Notes: generated by a model from the letters alone, not told the origin. A DNA stretch of 64,000 nt from Phaeosaccion multiseriatum (GCA_965112735.1 OZ218950.1:1054001-1118000), one strand, 5' to 3'. Shown: positions 21,901-34,058, counted from the first letter of the stretch. Translations and numbers: made by a program.

Positions 21901-23658
21901 ACCCCAAGGGAGGAGCGCTCGAGTCCAACAGCCCAGCTCGTGCTTCTTTCTGTATACGGCATACTCGTATCCGTGTCATACCGTTTACCGTATTTTCTAT
22001 TTCTATTTTCTTACCAAAAATCTCGTCTGCACCTCCGGGCACGTAGGTGGGAACCGTGTCGGGGTGCATCTCCTGGATCATGACGATGGTCTCCGGCATT
22101 TCAGCGATGGCATCGGGAATGCCCTGAGGGAGGGAGGGAGGGAGGGAGGGAGGGAGGGAGGGAGGGAGGGAGGGAGGGAGGGAGGGAGGGAGGGAGGGAG
22201 GGAGGGAGGGCAAGGGAGGGAGGGAGGGAGGGAGGGTTAGCACTTGGTTAGCAGCAGCCAGGGGTGCAATCCATGTTCCACTCTCTCTCTCGTCAAAGAC
22301 TCCGAAGCAATCCATCCATCTTCCCTCAGGTTCTCTCTCTCTCTTGCTTCCTACTACCCTTGTAGGTCATTTGCCCGGTGCTAGTGTTGCTCGCTCCTCT
22401 TGAGCGCATGATACCAAAGCCCACTGTTCGGGGTAGCACACACAACCTACCCCACATCACGCAGGTAGAGAGGACACACACGCACACATACACACACGAG
22501 CATACACACACGCACACATACATACATATACACATGCATGCATACATACATACACATACATACATATATACATACATACATATACATACATACATACATA
22601 CATACATACATACATACATACATACATACATACATACATACATACATACATACATACATACATACATACATACATACATACATACACATAGACATACACA
22701 GACACTCGTACCTGTATTTCGACCTCATCGTTGACCACAAGCGGTCCCGCGGCGCCCCCCCCCACCTGCACGGAGGAGGAGCCATGGTGATGGGGGTGGT
22801 ACCAATAGGAGCCTCCGACGTGGTCACAGGGGATGACGTACTCGTACACGATGGACTCGCCGGGGCCGATGTTAGTGTAGAGTACGTCGTCTGCGGGCAC
22901 GTCGCCGCTGACGTGGAGGCCGTGGGTGTGGATGTTGAAGGTGTTGGGGTCGCGGAATTGGTTCATGGGGGCGGTGGGGTTGCTGTGAAGGGGAAAGGGA
23001 AGAGGGAAGAGAGAGGGGGGAGGGTGAGGGGAGGAGGTCAATAGAGAAACGAACCACACGGGGGGGGGGGAGGAGATAAATATGTATCGCAAGGAGTAGG
23101 GAGGAGTAGGGAGCGGTTGCGGTCGCCTTGGTACCGAACCGGAGAGAGCGCTTGTTGCTGGCTCGGTACCGAGCCAGGTATGCCCCCCATCCCACCCAAT
23201 CACTGTCCCTCTACGAAGGCAGCACCAGAGCACTCTTCGCCCCTGATAATAGTGTATCAGCATCCCTTCCAGTCTGTTTGCCCCGCTCCATCCCCTCCAA
23301 CCCTCCCCCCCACAACGCACGTGTAGTCGTCCGCAGAGATGGAATTGAGGGCCGTGATGTGGTACTCCCCACAGGCGCTGAAGCGAATCAATGGCCCAGG
23401 AACTGTTCCCCCGAGAGCGCGGGTAGTAATGGTCTCCCCCCCCCCTACGTCCAGGTTCTCCACCACCTCCAGCGTCAGCACTGCGCGGTGGATGCCGTCT
23501 TCGGCCTGAACAAGCTCCAGCTCGGGCGGTGAGACAAGGGCTGTCTGCGCATCGGTCAGCACTGCGGAGGATGAGAGAAGGAGCATGGCTATTGCGGCTT
23601 TGGCGGTTGGCGCTTCGCTGCGACTGCTGCCGCAGCACCTCTGTCGGCGGGGCGCCAT
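18993..23658 (-). CDS. Membrane-anchored multicopper oxidase (laccase-like) with long C-terminal extension
   Basis: 1,087 residues, five exons: 23658-23321, 22982-22712, 22123-22015, 21701-21388, 21224-18993. The N-terminus has a hydrophobic stretch (AIAMLLLSSSAVL), read as a signal peptide. All four copper-binding segments are present: HTHGLH and WYHPHHHG in exon 2, HPFHMHVNH and HCHIHEH in exon 5, so type 1 and the trinuclear centre look intact. Oxidation of phenols, bilirubin-like compounds or metals coupled to O2 reduction is the family reaction; the substrate is unknown. After the last copper motif the protein runs on for about 590 residues: a predicted beta-rich part, two Cys-rich stretches, a Ser/Thr/Gly-rich stalk, then a single TM helix (AMTIGIAVGAVVAGLALMVG) and a short basic tail. 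This predicts a type I surface protein. Convergent with the acyltransferase gene. Confidence 0.93.
20216..20228 (-). repeat. Dispersed 13-mer, copy 6 (exact)
   Basis: Coding in multicopper oxidase exon 5, read AVGDTAA on the gene strand. Confidence 0.9.
21233..21245 (+). repeat. Dispersed 13-mer, copy 7 (exact)
   Basis: In multicopper oxidase intron 4, within ten nt of the acceptor; reads CTGTATCACCAAC on the gene strand. Confidence 0.9.
22127..22240. repeat. (GGGA)n, pyrimidine tract on the gene strand
   Basis: Reads (CCCT)n on the minus strand and ends at the acceptor of multicopper oxidase exon 3. Confidence 0.95.
22500..22690. repeat. (CATA)n microsatellite
   Basis: About 190 bp of CATA/CACA units shortly downstream of the donor of multicopper oxidase exon 2. 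Confidence 0.95.
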
Positions 23659-25056
23659 GATGCCAAAGCAAGGCCTACACCCCCAAAGGACCTCGTCCGT
23701 CCAGCCCTTCTCGCCCGCTCTCCGTGGATTTGGCAGGCAACGCTGTATTCACTCAAGGTGCTGACAAAGTAGGAGGGAGTAGCTCCTTGTTTGCTGCTGC
23801 GTCTCGGCCGCTTAATTCTCCCTGTGTTCTCCCTCTGTTCTCCCTCTGCGCCTGCTGCTGCCGCGAGTTTGCAGCGCCCTCTCCCGAATGACTAAACTCT
23901 ATATATATTGTAGCGATGCCTTGATGCCGTTTGTTGGAGGATAGAGTTTGTAGGGGAGCTTTCTCGCCGAATGTTTGCGAAAAAATGAAAAAATATGTTT
24001 CACAGTAGTAAGTCATCAAAATTCTCCAACTGCCAATTTCCAATTTCGCCAACCATTTGTTCGCGCCTTCCTCTCTCTCCTTCCTCTCCCTTCCCGTCTT
24101 TTAACCCTTTCCCTTCCTGTAGACTCTGGCCAGTGCCCAATGCCAGTTTTTTGTCTCAAGTCCTGCTACTCACTCAAGAAGGATGTATGTAGGTACGCAC
24201 ATATATGTATGTACGTATGTATGTATGGATGGATATCTTTCCCTCTTCTCTCTCTTTCCCTGCAGCACCACTGCCACTCAAAAGACGATTCGTCTTCCTG
24301 TGGAGTGCACACAACACACTGGCAGACACAAGGCGTGACAGTTTTCATAATAACGTAACTCACCCACCACCTACCCACCAAGCATGGTGGCACCGAGCCC
24401 AGCAGGACGAGCCCGCCGCGTGATGCGATGGCTCACTACACTAACCCCTCAACAACAAGAACTGACTGCTCCTACTCCTCGCGTGATCGCTAACTCCTCC
24501 TCGCGTGATCGCTAACTACTCCTCGCGTGATCGCTAACTACTCCTCGCGTGATCGCTAACTACTCCTCGTCCTCCTCTGCGCGTGCCGTGTCCAAAGCAG
24601 GTCCGCTCCACCAGACCTCGGTAGATACGTACACATATCAGGTGATACGTATGTATCAGGTAGTCCCCAGCCCAGATAAATATCGCGTGTGCCGCCCCCT
24701 CCCACCACCCATCTTGCGGCACTGTCGTGGCACTGCCGTGGCCCTGCCGCTGCCTTGCCTTGCCTCGCCTCACCCCCCAGCCCTACAACAGGAGTGCATG
24801 GGAAGGCGAAAAGTAGCGCTCACGACCAAGGAGGGGCGAAGAGGGAAGAGTGTAAGGAATGAGTGTAACACTCTCTGCCCCTAAAGCGACGATGAGACGA
24901 CATGAGGCGTGTGGGCAGGGGAGGGAGGGAGGGAGGGAGGGAGGGGGAGGAGGATGAACGCATGCCATGCACCACGTGCACACATCGATGCGGTGCAGTG
25001 CGGTGGGGTGCGGTCCCGAGGAGGCGGCTTGCTTGGGTGCTTCGGAACGGTACGCT
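23659..25056. other. Upstream region of the multicopper oxidase gene
   Basis: Between the oxidase start (minus strand) and the stop of the next minus-strand gene. The first 350 bp contain AT-rich blocks (23900-24050) and may be promoter. A 22-bp tandem repeat lies at about 24476-24570. The rest (24600-25056) has no recognisable gene; (GGGA)n occurs at 24916-24945. Confidence 0.55.
24476..24570. repeat. 22-bp tandem repeat upstream of the multicopper oxidase gene
   Basis: Four units of CTCCTCGCGTGATCGCTAAC plus two bases; GCGTGATCGC begins at 24481, 24503, 24525 and 24547. One unit has a single substitution. Confidence 0.9.
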
Positions 25057-28000
25057 TTAGAACGATGTCCTCTCTAGGAGAGAGCAGCACTCGCCCACTG
25101 TGGCGCCTCCAGTCTCCAGGCGCTGCCGCAGGCCATCAAAGGCCTGTGGGTGAGAGTTCAGAGAGGGCAGGCAGTGGAAAGGGGAAAGAGGGGGGAAGAG
25201 GCGGTGGGGAGAGAGAAAGAAGGAGAGATAAAAGAGGGGGGATTGGGGGGGGGGAGACAGCGGGGGGGGGGGAAGAGGGAGGGAGAGAGAGACAGTGGGT
25301 AAAGAGCACAGAGAGAGAGAGGTGATGGTGCGGACGCTGTGCCCTGAGCTGGATGGTCACTCTTCCCTACACAACAAGCACACGGGGACCCGCCGCCAGC
25401 TGGGTATCTCACAAGGCTACCGCATGCTCCATACCCCATACTTCATAAGGCTACCGCATGCTCCATACCCCATACTTCACAAGGCTACCGCATGCTCCAT
25501 ACCCCATATTTCGCAAGGCTGCTGCATGCTCCACACCCCATCTCATAGAGCTACTGCATGCTCCACATCCCCATCGCCCAAGCGAAGCCGAACAGTGACT
25601 TGTCCCGCACAGCCGATCCACCCACGAGTAGACAATACCCACATACACACCCACACACACACGCTTACCTGCTGATTGTCTCTGAGGATGCCTCTCGCCT
25701 CCTTGAAAGCCCAACGGATGCGATCCTCGTCCTCGGCCGCGTCGAGCTCCCCCCCACACAAGTTGCGCTCCCTGCACACTGCGAGGAAGGCCGTCGCTTG
25801 GCGGGGGTCTGATGCGATGAGCTGCCGGTGAGCGATTGCTGTAGGTACACAGGGAGGGAGGGAAGGAAGGAAGGAGGGAGGGAGGGAGGGAGGGAGGGAG
25901 GGAGGTAGCAGTTGTACAAACAGCAGTTGGTCACACGGCGGCAGTGGACGCATGTTAGTTGAGGCAGGCCGCGGCACCAAGAAAGACGGGAAGAGAGGGG
26001 CGTCAGAGGCATACAGCACTCCAGCCATTGCTGCGCCGTCGCTGCATCACCAACTGCTGGGTCCCGAGCCCGAGAGGTTGTACACGGGGCGTTTGAGAGT
26101 GGAGTGCGGCCCTCCTCCTCCTCCTCCTCCTCCACAGCTTTCTGCTCCTCACTCAACTACTCACCCTCTCCGGCGACAGAAGACAGCAGCCATACAAGGA
26201 CTCTGTGCACCCCATCCGGCGTGTTGAGCTGCGTACCGAGCTCGTCCTCCTGCTCCACCATCTTAACCGCCTCCAGCACATTAGGCGTAAAGGCAAAGCA
26301 GGGGAGCCCCATTACATAGGCCGCCAAAAAGCCCCCGGCCTCCGCCCTGCTCTCCCTCTCTACATCCTTGAGAAAGAGTCTGTTGAGCCCCACCAACACC
26401 TTCTTGGACAGCGCTCCTGAGCCCTGCACCAAGTCGAGGGCCGTCCACCCCAACAGCGCGGCTCCAAAGAGGGTAGGGATGGTGGAGTCTAAGTGGAGCC
26501 AGTTTGCCAAGCCCTCTGAGGCAGCGTCCAAACTCACGGCGCCCAAGAAAGCTCCCGCGGTGGCAATCTCAGGGCCCCTTTCGTCTGCGGGGGGCTGCGC
26601 TCGCGCACCGGGAGAGAGGGGAGGGGAAAGAGGGGAGGGGAGGGGAGGAGGGGCAGCAGGCAGAGGGTGGGGGAGGGAAGAGACCAAAGAGGAGAGAGAG
26701 TTAGATAAGATATCAAAGAGGAGACATCATATCAAAGATAGAAAGGAAATGAGAGGAGAGAGAGGGGGGGGAGGATGAGAAGGGAAGGGGGGGGTTGACC
26801 CCAAAGACTTTGTATCGACTGCAGCCTCCCTCCCTCCCTCCCTCCCTCCCAGCTACATCTTGCTCACCAGGGGCAGTCCTTTCAGGGCGTTGACCCTCTT
26901 GTTGGCCTGCAGCGGGAGCACGGCGAGTCGAGGCAAGTCCCGAGAGTATTTGAGGCCAAAGCCAACGCTCCTCAGCAGAATCACTGCCTCGTGCACCAAC
27001 CCAATCTCCGCGCTGCTCGTAACTGCGTCGATCACCGCCTGGAGTCAAGCCCAAGGTAGGGGGGGAGGGAATGGTGGGAGTGGGTGAGTGTGTTGGGCAG
27101 CACGGCGGGTGGGTGGGTGGGTGTGGGAGTGGGCAAAGAGCGTGTAGAAGAGGGCCGTGCCAGCAAGGCAGGGAAGGACATGATGTGTATGTGTGTGTGC
27201 ATCGCGCTACGGGGGGGTGTTTTGATCCATCACGCAGGGAAGGGCGAAAATACTCATCACGCTCTTGCATCTAACGTGCACCTCCCTCTTCCCGACCCCC
27301 TCCTCGTCATCCTCACTCCCTTTCTCTCTCTCTCTCCTCCTCGCAATTCTCACTCTCCCTTTCTATCTCTCACTCTCGCCTCCTCGTCACCCTCGCTCTC
27401 TCTCTCCTCCTCCTGCCACGCTCTCTCACGCCCCAACCAGCCCTCGGCGCGTAACGCACCATCCCTGCAGAAGGCGCCACTTTGATATTGTTGAGCTTCA
27501 TCTCCCGCAGCAGCTGGAGCAGCTCTTGCCTCTTGGCCGGCGCCCCAGGTCCTTTCGTCGACAGCACCAAACCAGCCAAGCCCTGAGAGGAGGAGTGAAG
27601 GAGACAGAAAGCGTAAGCAGAGAGCCCACAACAAGGGTAATCAGAGAGGGGTGTGTAGGTAGAGAGGCAGAGGGCCGTAGCTCATGGCAGGTGTGTGTGG
27701 GGGGGCACGGACACTTTTTGAGGGTTTCTTTTTTATGTGGCAGTTCAGTGAGTTCCTACTTGCCTGCAGGACTGCATTGTACTTCTCGCCGGGGCCAAGG
27801 CTGTCCATGACTTTCTCGAAAGAGATGCTGTTACTCAGCCCTGTGCCGGGCCCCCCACCTCCGACCAAAACAATCTCATTGCCGGGGCTCTTTCCCTTGT
27901 TCACATTCATATCTCCCTCGATGGTTGCGTCAAGTACCCCTGTCCGCCTTCGCCGCCTCAGGCCTTGACCCCCCCCCCTACTCCTGCTGACTTCTCCTTC

Positions 28001-28207
28001 TCCACTGGGCGCACTACTGCTCCTTCCCCCGCACACATGCCCACCGGAGAGGCCGCCACCCAGGGAGCCGCAGTGCTGACCCCTTCCTACTCCCATTGAG
28101 GGTGCAGCAACAAAGGCCGCTCCGCCGGTTGCGGGTGCGAAGGCGAAGCCATGATGGCAAGCGCACAAGCCCACTGCCAGCGCACCCAGCAGCGACGTCG
28201 AGGACAT
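25057..28207 (-). CDS. Plastid-targeted protein of unknown function
   Basis: 474 residues in six exons: 28207-27764, 27582-27460, 27038-26868, 26594-26165, 25838-25669, 25143-25057. The N-terminus (MSSTSLLGALAVGLCACHHG, then FAFAP) is a textbook signal peptide plus Phe cleavage motif for secondary plastid import. The mature part has a region ending KKVLVGLNRLFLKDVERES, then AEAGGFLAAYVMGLPC. That segment resembles the HEAGHFL-AYLLG segment of a plant chloroplast family with a metalloprotease-like HEAGH motif, but here both His are replaced (AEAGG), so no zinc site would form; this relationship is my inference from memory. The segment TLFGAALLGWTALDLVQG may be membrane-embedded. Intron 1 uses a GC donor (GCAAGT). 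The gene is divergent with the VASt gene, 176 bp between start codons. Confidence 0.85.
25411..25580. repeat. 34-bp minisatellite, about five copies
   Basis: Unit begins AAGGCTACCGCATGCTCCAT; starts at 25413, 25447, 25481 and 25515, exactly 34 bp apart, then a shortened copy. In intron 5 of the plastid protein gene. Confidence 0.92.
26042..26054 (-). repeat. Dispersed 13-mer, copy 8 (one mismatch)
   Basis: CTGCATCACCAAC followed by TGCTGG; in intron 4 of the plastid protein gene, about 200 nt from the acceptor. Confidence 0.8.
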
Positions 28208-28383
28208 CCTTTAATTCACGAGCGTTGGGGTCTGAGGGTGTGAGGCACAAGTGGGTACGTAAATTTCCCCCGGGGGGTGTTTCCAGTACTGTACTCGCAG
28301 AAGCGTCGCCAGTTGCAACCGTTGAAGCGTAAGAAGCTGAAACGGAAACTGTCTCGAAGGCGGCGCGCTTGCGCTTCTCTCTG
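28208..28383. promoter_or_regulatory. Short divergent promoter
   Basis: 176 bp separate the start codons of the minus-strand plastid protein gene and the plus-strand VASt gene, so the two probably share a bidirectional promoter. No TATA box is obvious. The interpretation depends on the tentative VASt start at 28384. Confidence 0.45.
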
Positions 28384-31300
28384 ATGCTGCGTCCAGTCGC
28401 TTTAAAGCGACGGCGGCGAGCGTCAAATCGTCCGTGCGCTCTTCCGAGGGTGCAGTTATGGAGGTGAGTACTCTTTCCCTCTCTTCTCCTCCCTCTCCCT
28501 CCTCTTCCCCCCCCCCCCCTCCTTTTCTTCTCCTTCCTCTCCCTTCGTCATCTCTTATCCGTCTCTCTCCCGCCCTTTCTTTCTCTTATCCTTGCTCCCT
28601 CTTTGGCCTTTCTAATCGTCTCTCACCCTTCTCTTGCTCCTTCTGGCCCTTTATTTTTCATTTCCAGGTCACCAATCAGCCTCCTGCTCCTCGCCGCGAT
28701 CCTTCGATTGGCGGAGAGCAAGGTAGTGGAGCACGTGAACAAGGTTCTCAATATATCGGCAGGAGACCTACATATGGTGCGTAGAGAGACCACAGAGGGG
28801 AGTCTTCAGAGGGGAGAATAAAGGGTCTGGGGCAAGACTCCGTCCTCATTGAGCCGCTTGCACTCCTCTCTCCCTCCTGCTGTATCACCAACTGCTGCTG
28901 CTGCTCCTGCTCCTACTGATAGGCTCTAAGGAGTGAGAGCTTCATGAAGCACGCTCACGGGCAGATGAAGGACCTTGATTTAGAGATCGGGCCTTGGGAG
29001 AGAAGTGAGCAGCAGCAGGGGAAGAAGGACAGGGACGGCAAAGTGACTGCCACGAAGCAGGTTCACGACGCCAGAAGGAGGAGAGAGTGGCGGAGGAGTC
29101 TATCGTACAGGCATCCCGTTGCTTCCAGCTTCCCGGGTCTACCTTCGCATGCGGATACGCAAAAGGTTGAGCAACGGTGGCTGAGGGAAGAAAAGGAGTC
29201 GTTAACTTGCCACACCAATAGAGGTCCATGGGGGCTTGGTTTAGGTGCTTCTCTGCTCAAGGACTCACTACATCATGTTCTGAGTACGCTCCCTCATTCA
29301 TTCCGCTGCTCCTTCCTTTTGGTGCATGCGTTACATGCACGCATTACATGTTCATCGCTCCTCCACAGACGCAAGTGGCGGAGGAGGAGACAGACGAAAC
29401 CGACAGCGTAGTTAGCCTGCAGGTGTACGAAAAGACAAGGTGAGGTGATGAGTCGTCGCTCACTCTCAGAGCTTCAGAGCTGTACCTCAGGGGGGAGGGG
29501 AGGGGATATGGACGTGCGAATCGCATGGAGGAGGGGGGGGGGCGCTGTAGTCGAGGTCGTATGAGGTGTCAGGAGGGTATTTCCTCACAGCTGGATGCTA
29601 TGCTGGATGCTATGGCATCCTGGTGCTTCGACACACATGCACCAGACTGTACTTGCATGTACCTGCGTACCCCCGACCTCGCTTCCCTCACCACTAACCC
29701 CCCCCCCTTTACTTCTCTTCAATTTGTTCCAAAATGGTCTTCGCGTCTTTCCAACATGGTGTGTTTGTTGGCTCCCCTCCTCCCTCCCTGTCTTGCACCG
29801 CCTCACATGAAACTGAAATGAACCTGCAAAACACTGTGGGATACTGCACAGCATTAAGGGGGTGCCGTATTCCTCCTCCTTCACCATCCACACTCGCTGG
29901 AGCGTGACTGCACTCTCTGAAGGCGGCTGCCGGGTGCTGATCTCTCTGGAGCTTGTGTTTAGTGAATGGTGCCTCATGCGCAAGATGATCGAAGGGAACA
30001 CGCACAAGGAGAATGGGGATATGCTACAGCAGATGGTGAGGGGACGGGGTTGGGGGGAGGGAGGAGGGAGGAGGAGGGGGAGGGGAGGGAGGAGGAGGAG
30101 GAGGAGGAGGAGGAGGAGGAGGAGGAGGAGGAGGAGGAGGAGGAGGAGGAGGGGGGGGGGGGAGAGGAGGAGGGGGTGACGGGAGGGTTGAGGCGGAGAT
30201 GGGCTGGTGGAGTAGGGACACAAGCACAGCGCCCTCTTTCCACCTCTGTCACTCTTTCCACCTCTGTCACTCTTTGGCGCCGTAGGCACTCGAGCTTACT
30301 CCTTCGTGCTCGCTCCTCTGCTCTTCACCTCACTCTTCGCTTTGGGCTCTTCCTTTCGACTCTCTCTCTCTCTCTGTCGTATGCTATCTCTATCTCTCTC
30401 TCTATGACCCAACACACATGTGTGCGCGCTCTGTCTGTCGCTCACTCGCTCGCTCACGCCTGCCTTTCCGTAATCTTATGTAATCTTATGTACACGTAGG
30501 TGGAACTGCTGACGCCATGGATCGTCGATGAGAGAGCAAGGCAGGAGGTCCTCGAGCAGCAGCAGGAGGGTGAGGCCGAGACAGTCCTTGGTAGTGACGC
30601 AGAGATTGGAGTGTCAGTCTCAACAACGGACGGCGAGGAGGAGGGCGAGGACGAGGAGGACAGCGCGATGGAGAAAGCAGTGAGCGCTTCGTCATCGAAG
30701 GCAGAGGAGCACGTCCTCGTGCGGCAGGTACAGCAATCCGCAAGTGGGGAGGAGGGGGGGGAGGGGGAAAAGGAGGGGAAGGGGGAGGAGGGGGAGGAGG
30801 AGGGGGGGGAGGGGAACGAGGAGGAGCAGGAGGAGGAGGAGGAGGAGGAGAAGAAGCTCAGTGCGGCGGCCATGGCACAGGAAAGGGTTTTGCTGACTAA
30901 GCTGTGGACGGGCCAGGCCTTGAGAGTGGGCGAGTGGTTGAGCAGCGCATCAGCTCCTCTTGCTGCTGTATCACCAACTGCTACTGCTGCCCCTCTCGGC
31001 TCAGAAACCGACCCCATCGAGACTAGGGATGTGGAAGAGCGGGAGGAGCAAGTCAATAGAAGCACATCACCTCCTCCGTTCTTCATGGGTATAGTGGGAG
31101 GGGACGTTGCCATTTGTAGAGGAGGTCCTCCTGAAGAGGGCGGGTTGGTAGTATGGAGCGCTCTCACAGCGGCGACGACGATGTCGACGACGACCAGGGG
31201 AAGGCGAAAGCGGCGACGATGTAGTGACGGCAATGCTGCTGCTGCTAATGCTGCTGCCGCTGCTGCTGTGGAGCTGCGGCTCAGGGACAGCGGAGTACTT

Positions 31301-31591
31301 GAGCTTGTGTGCTCGGAGGGGGGAGAAGCCTTGTGGACGTCTTCCCAACCTGCGGTAGGAGGGGAGGGCACGGGTGTGGATGCTGACGGTGGTGGTGGTG
31401 GTGGTGGTGGGGGCGGGGTAAGGCGAAAAAGGCGGCGTTGGTGGCGCTTTGGGGGATGGTTTGGTAAGCAAGGCGGAGGCGGAGGCGATAGCTTTGGGCA
31501 GTACTCTGCCGGACTGTCCGAGGAGGGCCATTTGCAAGTGGTGCGGGAAGGGAGTGAGGTAAAACATCAGGTGGTCTGGACGTCGGCATAA
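28384..31591 (+). CDS. VASt-domain (StAR-related lipid transfer) protein
   Basis: 592 residues in six exons: 28384-28463, 28668-28776, 28923-29165, 29369-29439, 29852-30035, 30500-31591. The first two exons were chosen because they are the only pair that joins in frame to exon 3; they give a basic N-terminus and a hydrophobic helix (ISLLLLAAILRL). Exons 3-5 hold the VASt domain: IGPWE, SLSYRHPV, VYEKTR, GVPYSSSFTIHTRWSV, then KMIEGNT. VASt domains in plant VAD1 and animal/fungal GRAMD1/Lam proteins move sterols between membranes at ER contact sites. No GRAM domain is visible. The last exon is an acidic, low-complexity tail of about 364 residues, possibly with RRKRRR-type basic clusters. The donor of exon 3 (GTTGAG at 29166) is weak and the exon 1 start is tentative; the domain itself is well supported. 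Confidence 0.82.
28880..28892 (-). repeat. Dispersed 13-mer, copy 9 (exact)
   Basis: In VASt intron 2, about 30 nt before the acceptor; followed by TGCTGCTGCTGCT. Confidence 0.9.
30966..30978 (-). repeat. Dispersed 13-mer, copy 10 (exact)
   Basis: Coding in VASt exon 6, read AVSPTAT. Confidence 0.9.
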
Positions 31592-33607
31592 AGCGAAGGA
31601 TGGGTTAGAGAGCGGCGATGTATGTATTGTGTGTGCGTGTGTTGAGTGCCTGCGAAGTACCTTGATAGTTCATAGCTAACAGAAGAGTCGCTGCGCTGCG
31701 AGAAAGTGTGTGCGGCGTGGTGAGGAGTTGAGGGGGGGGGGTTATATATTGATTTCACTAGATGAGAGAGACTGTAGCAGGAAGGTACAGTACATGTTGT
31801 ATATATGTACATACATATAAATGCTTCTGCTGTGAATGAGGAGGGTGAGCTCGCGTCTGAAGGACGCGTGACGTTATGTATGACTAAGCGGTGATGGTGA
31901 AGGCCCGCTCCTCTCGTGCGTAGCGCATGTCTTACAGCCTGTCTAGCTGCCTGCCTATGTGTCTGTCTGCCAATCAGTTTCCTCCTCCTCCCTTTCCGGT
32001 CTTGTCTGTCTGTCTCGTCTGTCGGCGTGCGTGCGTGCGTGCGTGCGTGCGCTGAGACAGAGCGGGGCAGTCCCCACCTACCACCTGCTTACTACGCAGT
32101 GGAAAAGAGACATACTCCCATTTGGCCTATGTAGAAGTACACGAACTTGGTGTGTTCGTGCGTTACAAAACAGCCGAAATTTCTCCCTACGAAGCAGTGC
32201 CACCTGAGCGGCCAGAGCGAGGACAGGAGAGGAGGGGGGGAGGCGGGGATTCTTAGGACACAGATGGTGCTGGATTAACCGCCAGGGGCAGATTTGTCCT
32301 CGCGAAGTTCCGAGGTGAAGGGGTGGGGGGCGGGGAGGGGGGCAGTTCGAAGGTATGCATCCAACATTCTTCAGGAACCATTTCCCTTTCCTTCCCTTGC
32401 TGAAAGTCATGCCCTAATCCCTCTTGTCTAGTGGAAGGGCAAAGAATGCGTCAACGCCATGTCCTTCTCCGCCCTCTCTCTCTCTCTCTCTCTTATCCGA
32501 ACCCCACCCCCCTCCCTCCCTGCCCTCCCTCCTTCCTTCACTTCACTTACACTGAAGGGTACATGCTTTCTAATGAGTTTTTAATCGCGCTGGCAATGTC
32601 CTTCTCAACGTTGTTTTCCCTGATGGCGTCCTGTGCAACCTGGTGGGGCAGATTCAAGACGAAAGAAGGGTATGGAGATCAGAAGGGGTGCATAATCTGA
32701 CGTGGTAGAAGGGAGAGCATGACCAGCACAATACTAAAAAGGGCCGTGCAGGACGGAGTGAAAACAAAGGAGAGAGAAGGAGAACATACTAAGATCGGTA
32801 GGTTTGAAGAAGAGGGTGAGAGGGAGCATAACTCCCTCCCATGTAAACCCGAAGAGAACGAGACAACGCCTTCTACCCTAGTCGCATTCTCTCCTCTCCT
32901 CATCCTGCTGCTGCTTGCTGCTACTGCCCCACTTGCCTGAATAGCGGCCTCCTGCATATCGGAGGGCATGGTGCTCGTCTTGATGACAGGGCGGGCCGAC
33001 ATGCTACTGCTTTATGTTGCACGGTGGCGTGTCTTATCCCTGCCTAACGCCACAGCCGCCGCAGCTCCGTGCTGCTCTGCTCCTTCCTTTCAAACCCTCT
33101 CCCCTTCTCTCCTGGGCCCTTCCTGTGCCCCCTCCTCGTCTCTCCTCGCCCTTCCCTTGCTGTATGCTCCTTCCGTACACTTTCTTTGTACTCACACTCT
33201 TTGTTATGTGTGTGCTTCCGCTGCGATCCCGCTGCTCGCGTGTGAAGCCGTTACGAAAATTTCCGTTTGCGCTGGCTCCTTTCGAATCTTCACTTTGGAC
33301 ACAGGATCCTCACAACAACAGGCAGTGTGTGCGAGCAGGAAGCGTATTCGAATGAGGAATAGTGCGGAGAACTATTCGAGGATGGAGGGGTAGATATCTG
33401 TGGGTGCATCCAGTTGCGGGCCAACCTTCAGTGCATTACAAGGTTTTTCTCAGTTGGAGTCGGAGTTGGAGAAGGGCGGGGGAAATAGTACAGCCCCTGC
33501 CTAGTGGGGCGGGACGAAAGGGCTTCTCCATTCAAGCTTGCGTGCCGAACCCGGCACCGAAGTTGCTTACTTAGAAAGCTCTGCTGGAGAAGTAAGAGCT
33601 TCCAACG
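31592..33607. other. Intergenic region, no gene recognised
   Basis: About 2 kb between the VASt and MFS genes. Several open frames exist, but none has recognisable motifs or convincing splice structure. Contains GCGT repeats at 32028-32050 and pyrimidine runs at 32475-32540. A 5' UTR for the MFS gene is likely in the last few hundred bases. Confidence 0.5.
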
Positions 33608-34023
33608 ATGGCCTCCCCTCCTACCGGCGCATCTTTGCTGAGTAAGGAGCGCTCCTCCTCCGGCCCTGCGTATGGAGCATTGGAAGATGGCCAGGAACTA
33701 TCGGCAGCAGCGAAGGCCATAGCAGCGAAGACCAAACAAGATGCCCTTGCCAGGATCGCAGCAGACGAGGCGGATGAGGCTGATATAGCCAGGCTCAATG
33801 CAAACGTGATCGAGGACAAAGCCAGTCTGCTCGTGATCATGTGGATTGTTCTTGTGGGTGACTCCTGTCGAGGAATCCTTTTCCCCACACTGTGGCCGTA
33901 CGTAACGTCCATGGGAGGAGACAAGATTACCCAGGTACTTTATATGAGTGGTGTTTGGGGGGGGGGCATCATTAACCTCACACCCTCCTCTCGCGCGTCC
34001 CCAACTTACGCCTCCAATGCTTG

Positions 34024-34058
<35 letters not shown>

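Noticed and set aside
32431-33393. Open frames between the VASt and MFS genes
   Set aside because: Low-complexity or featureless translations; no joined model could be built.
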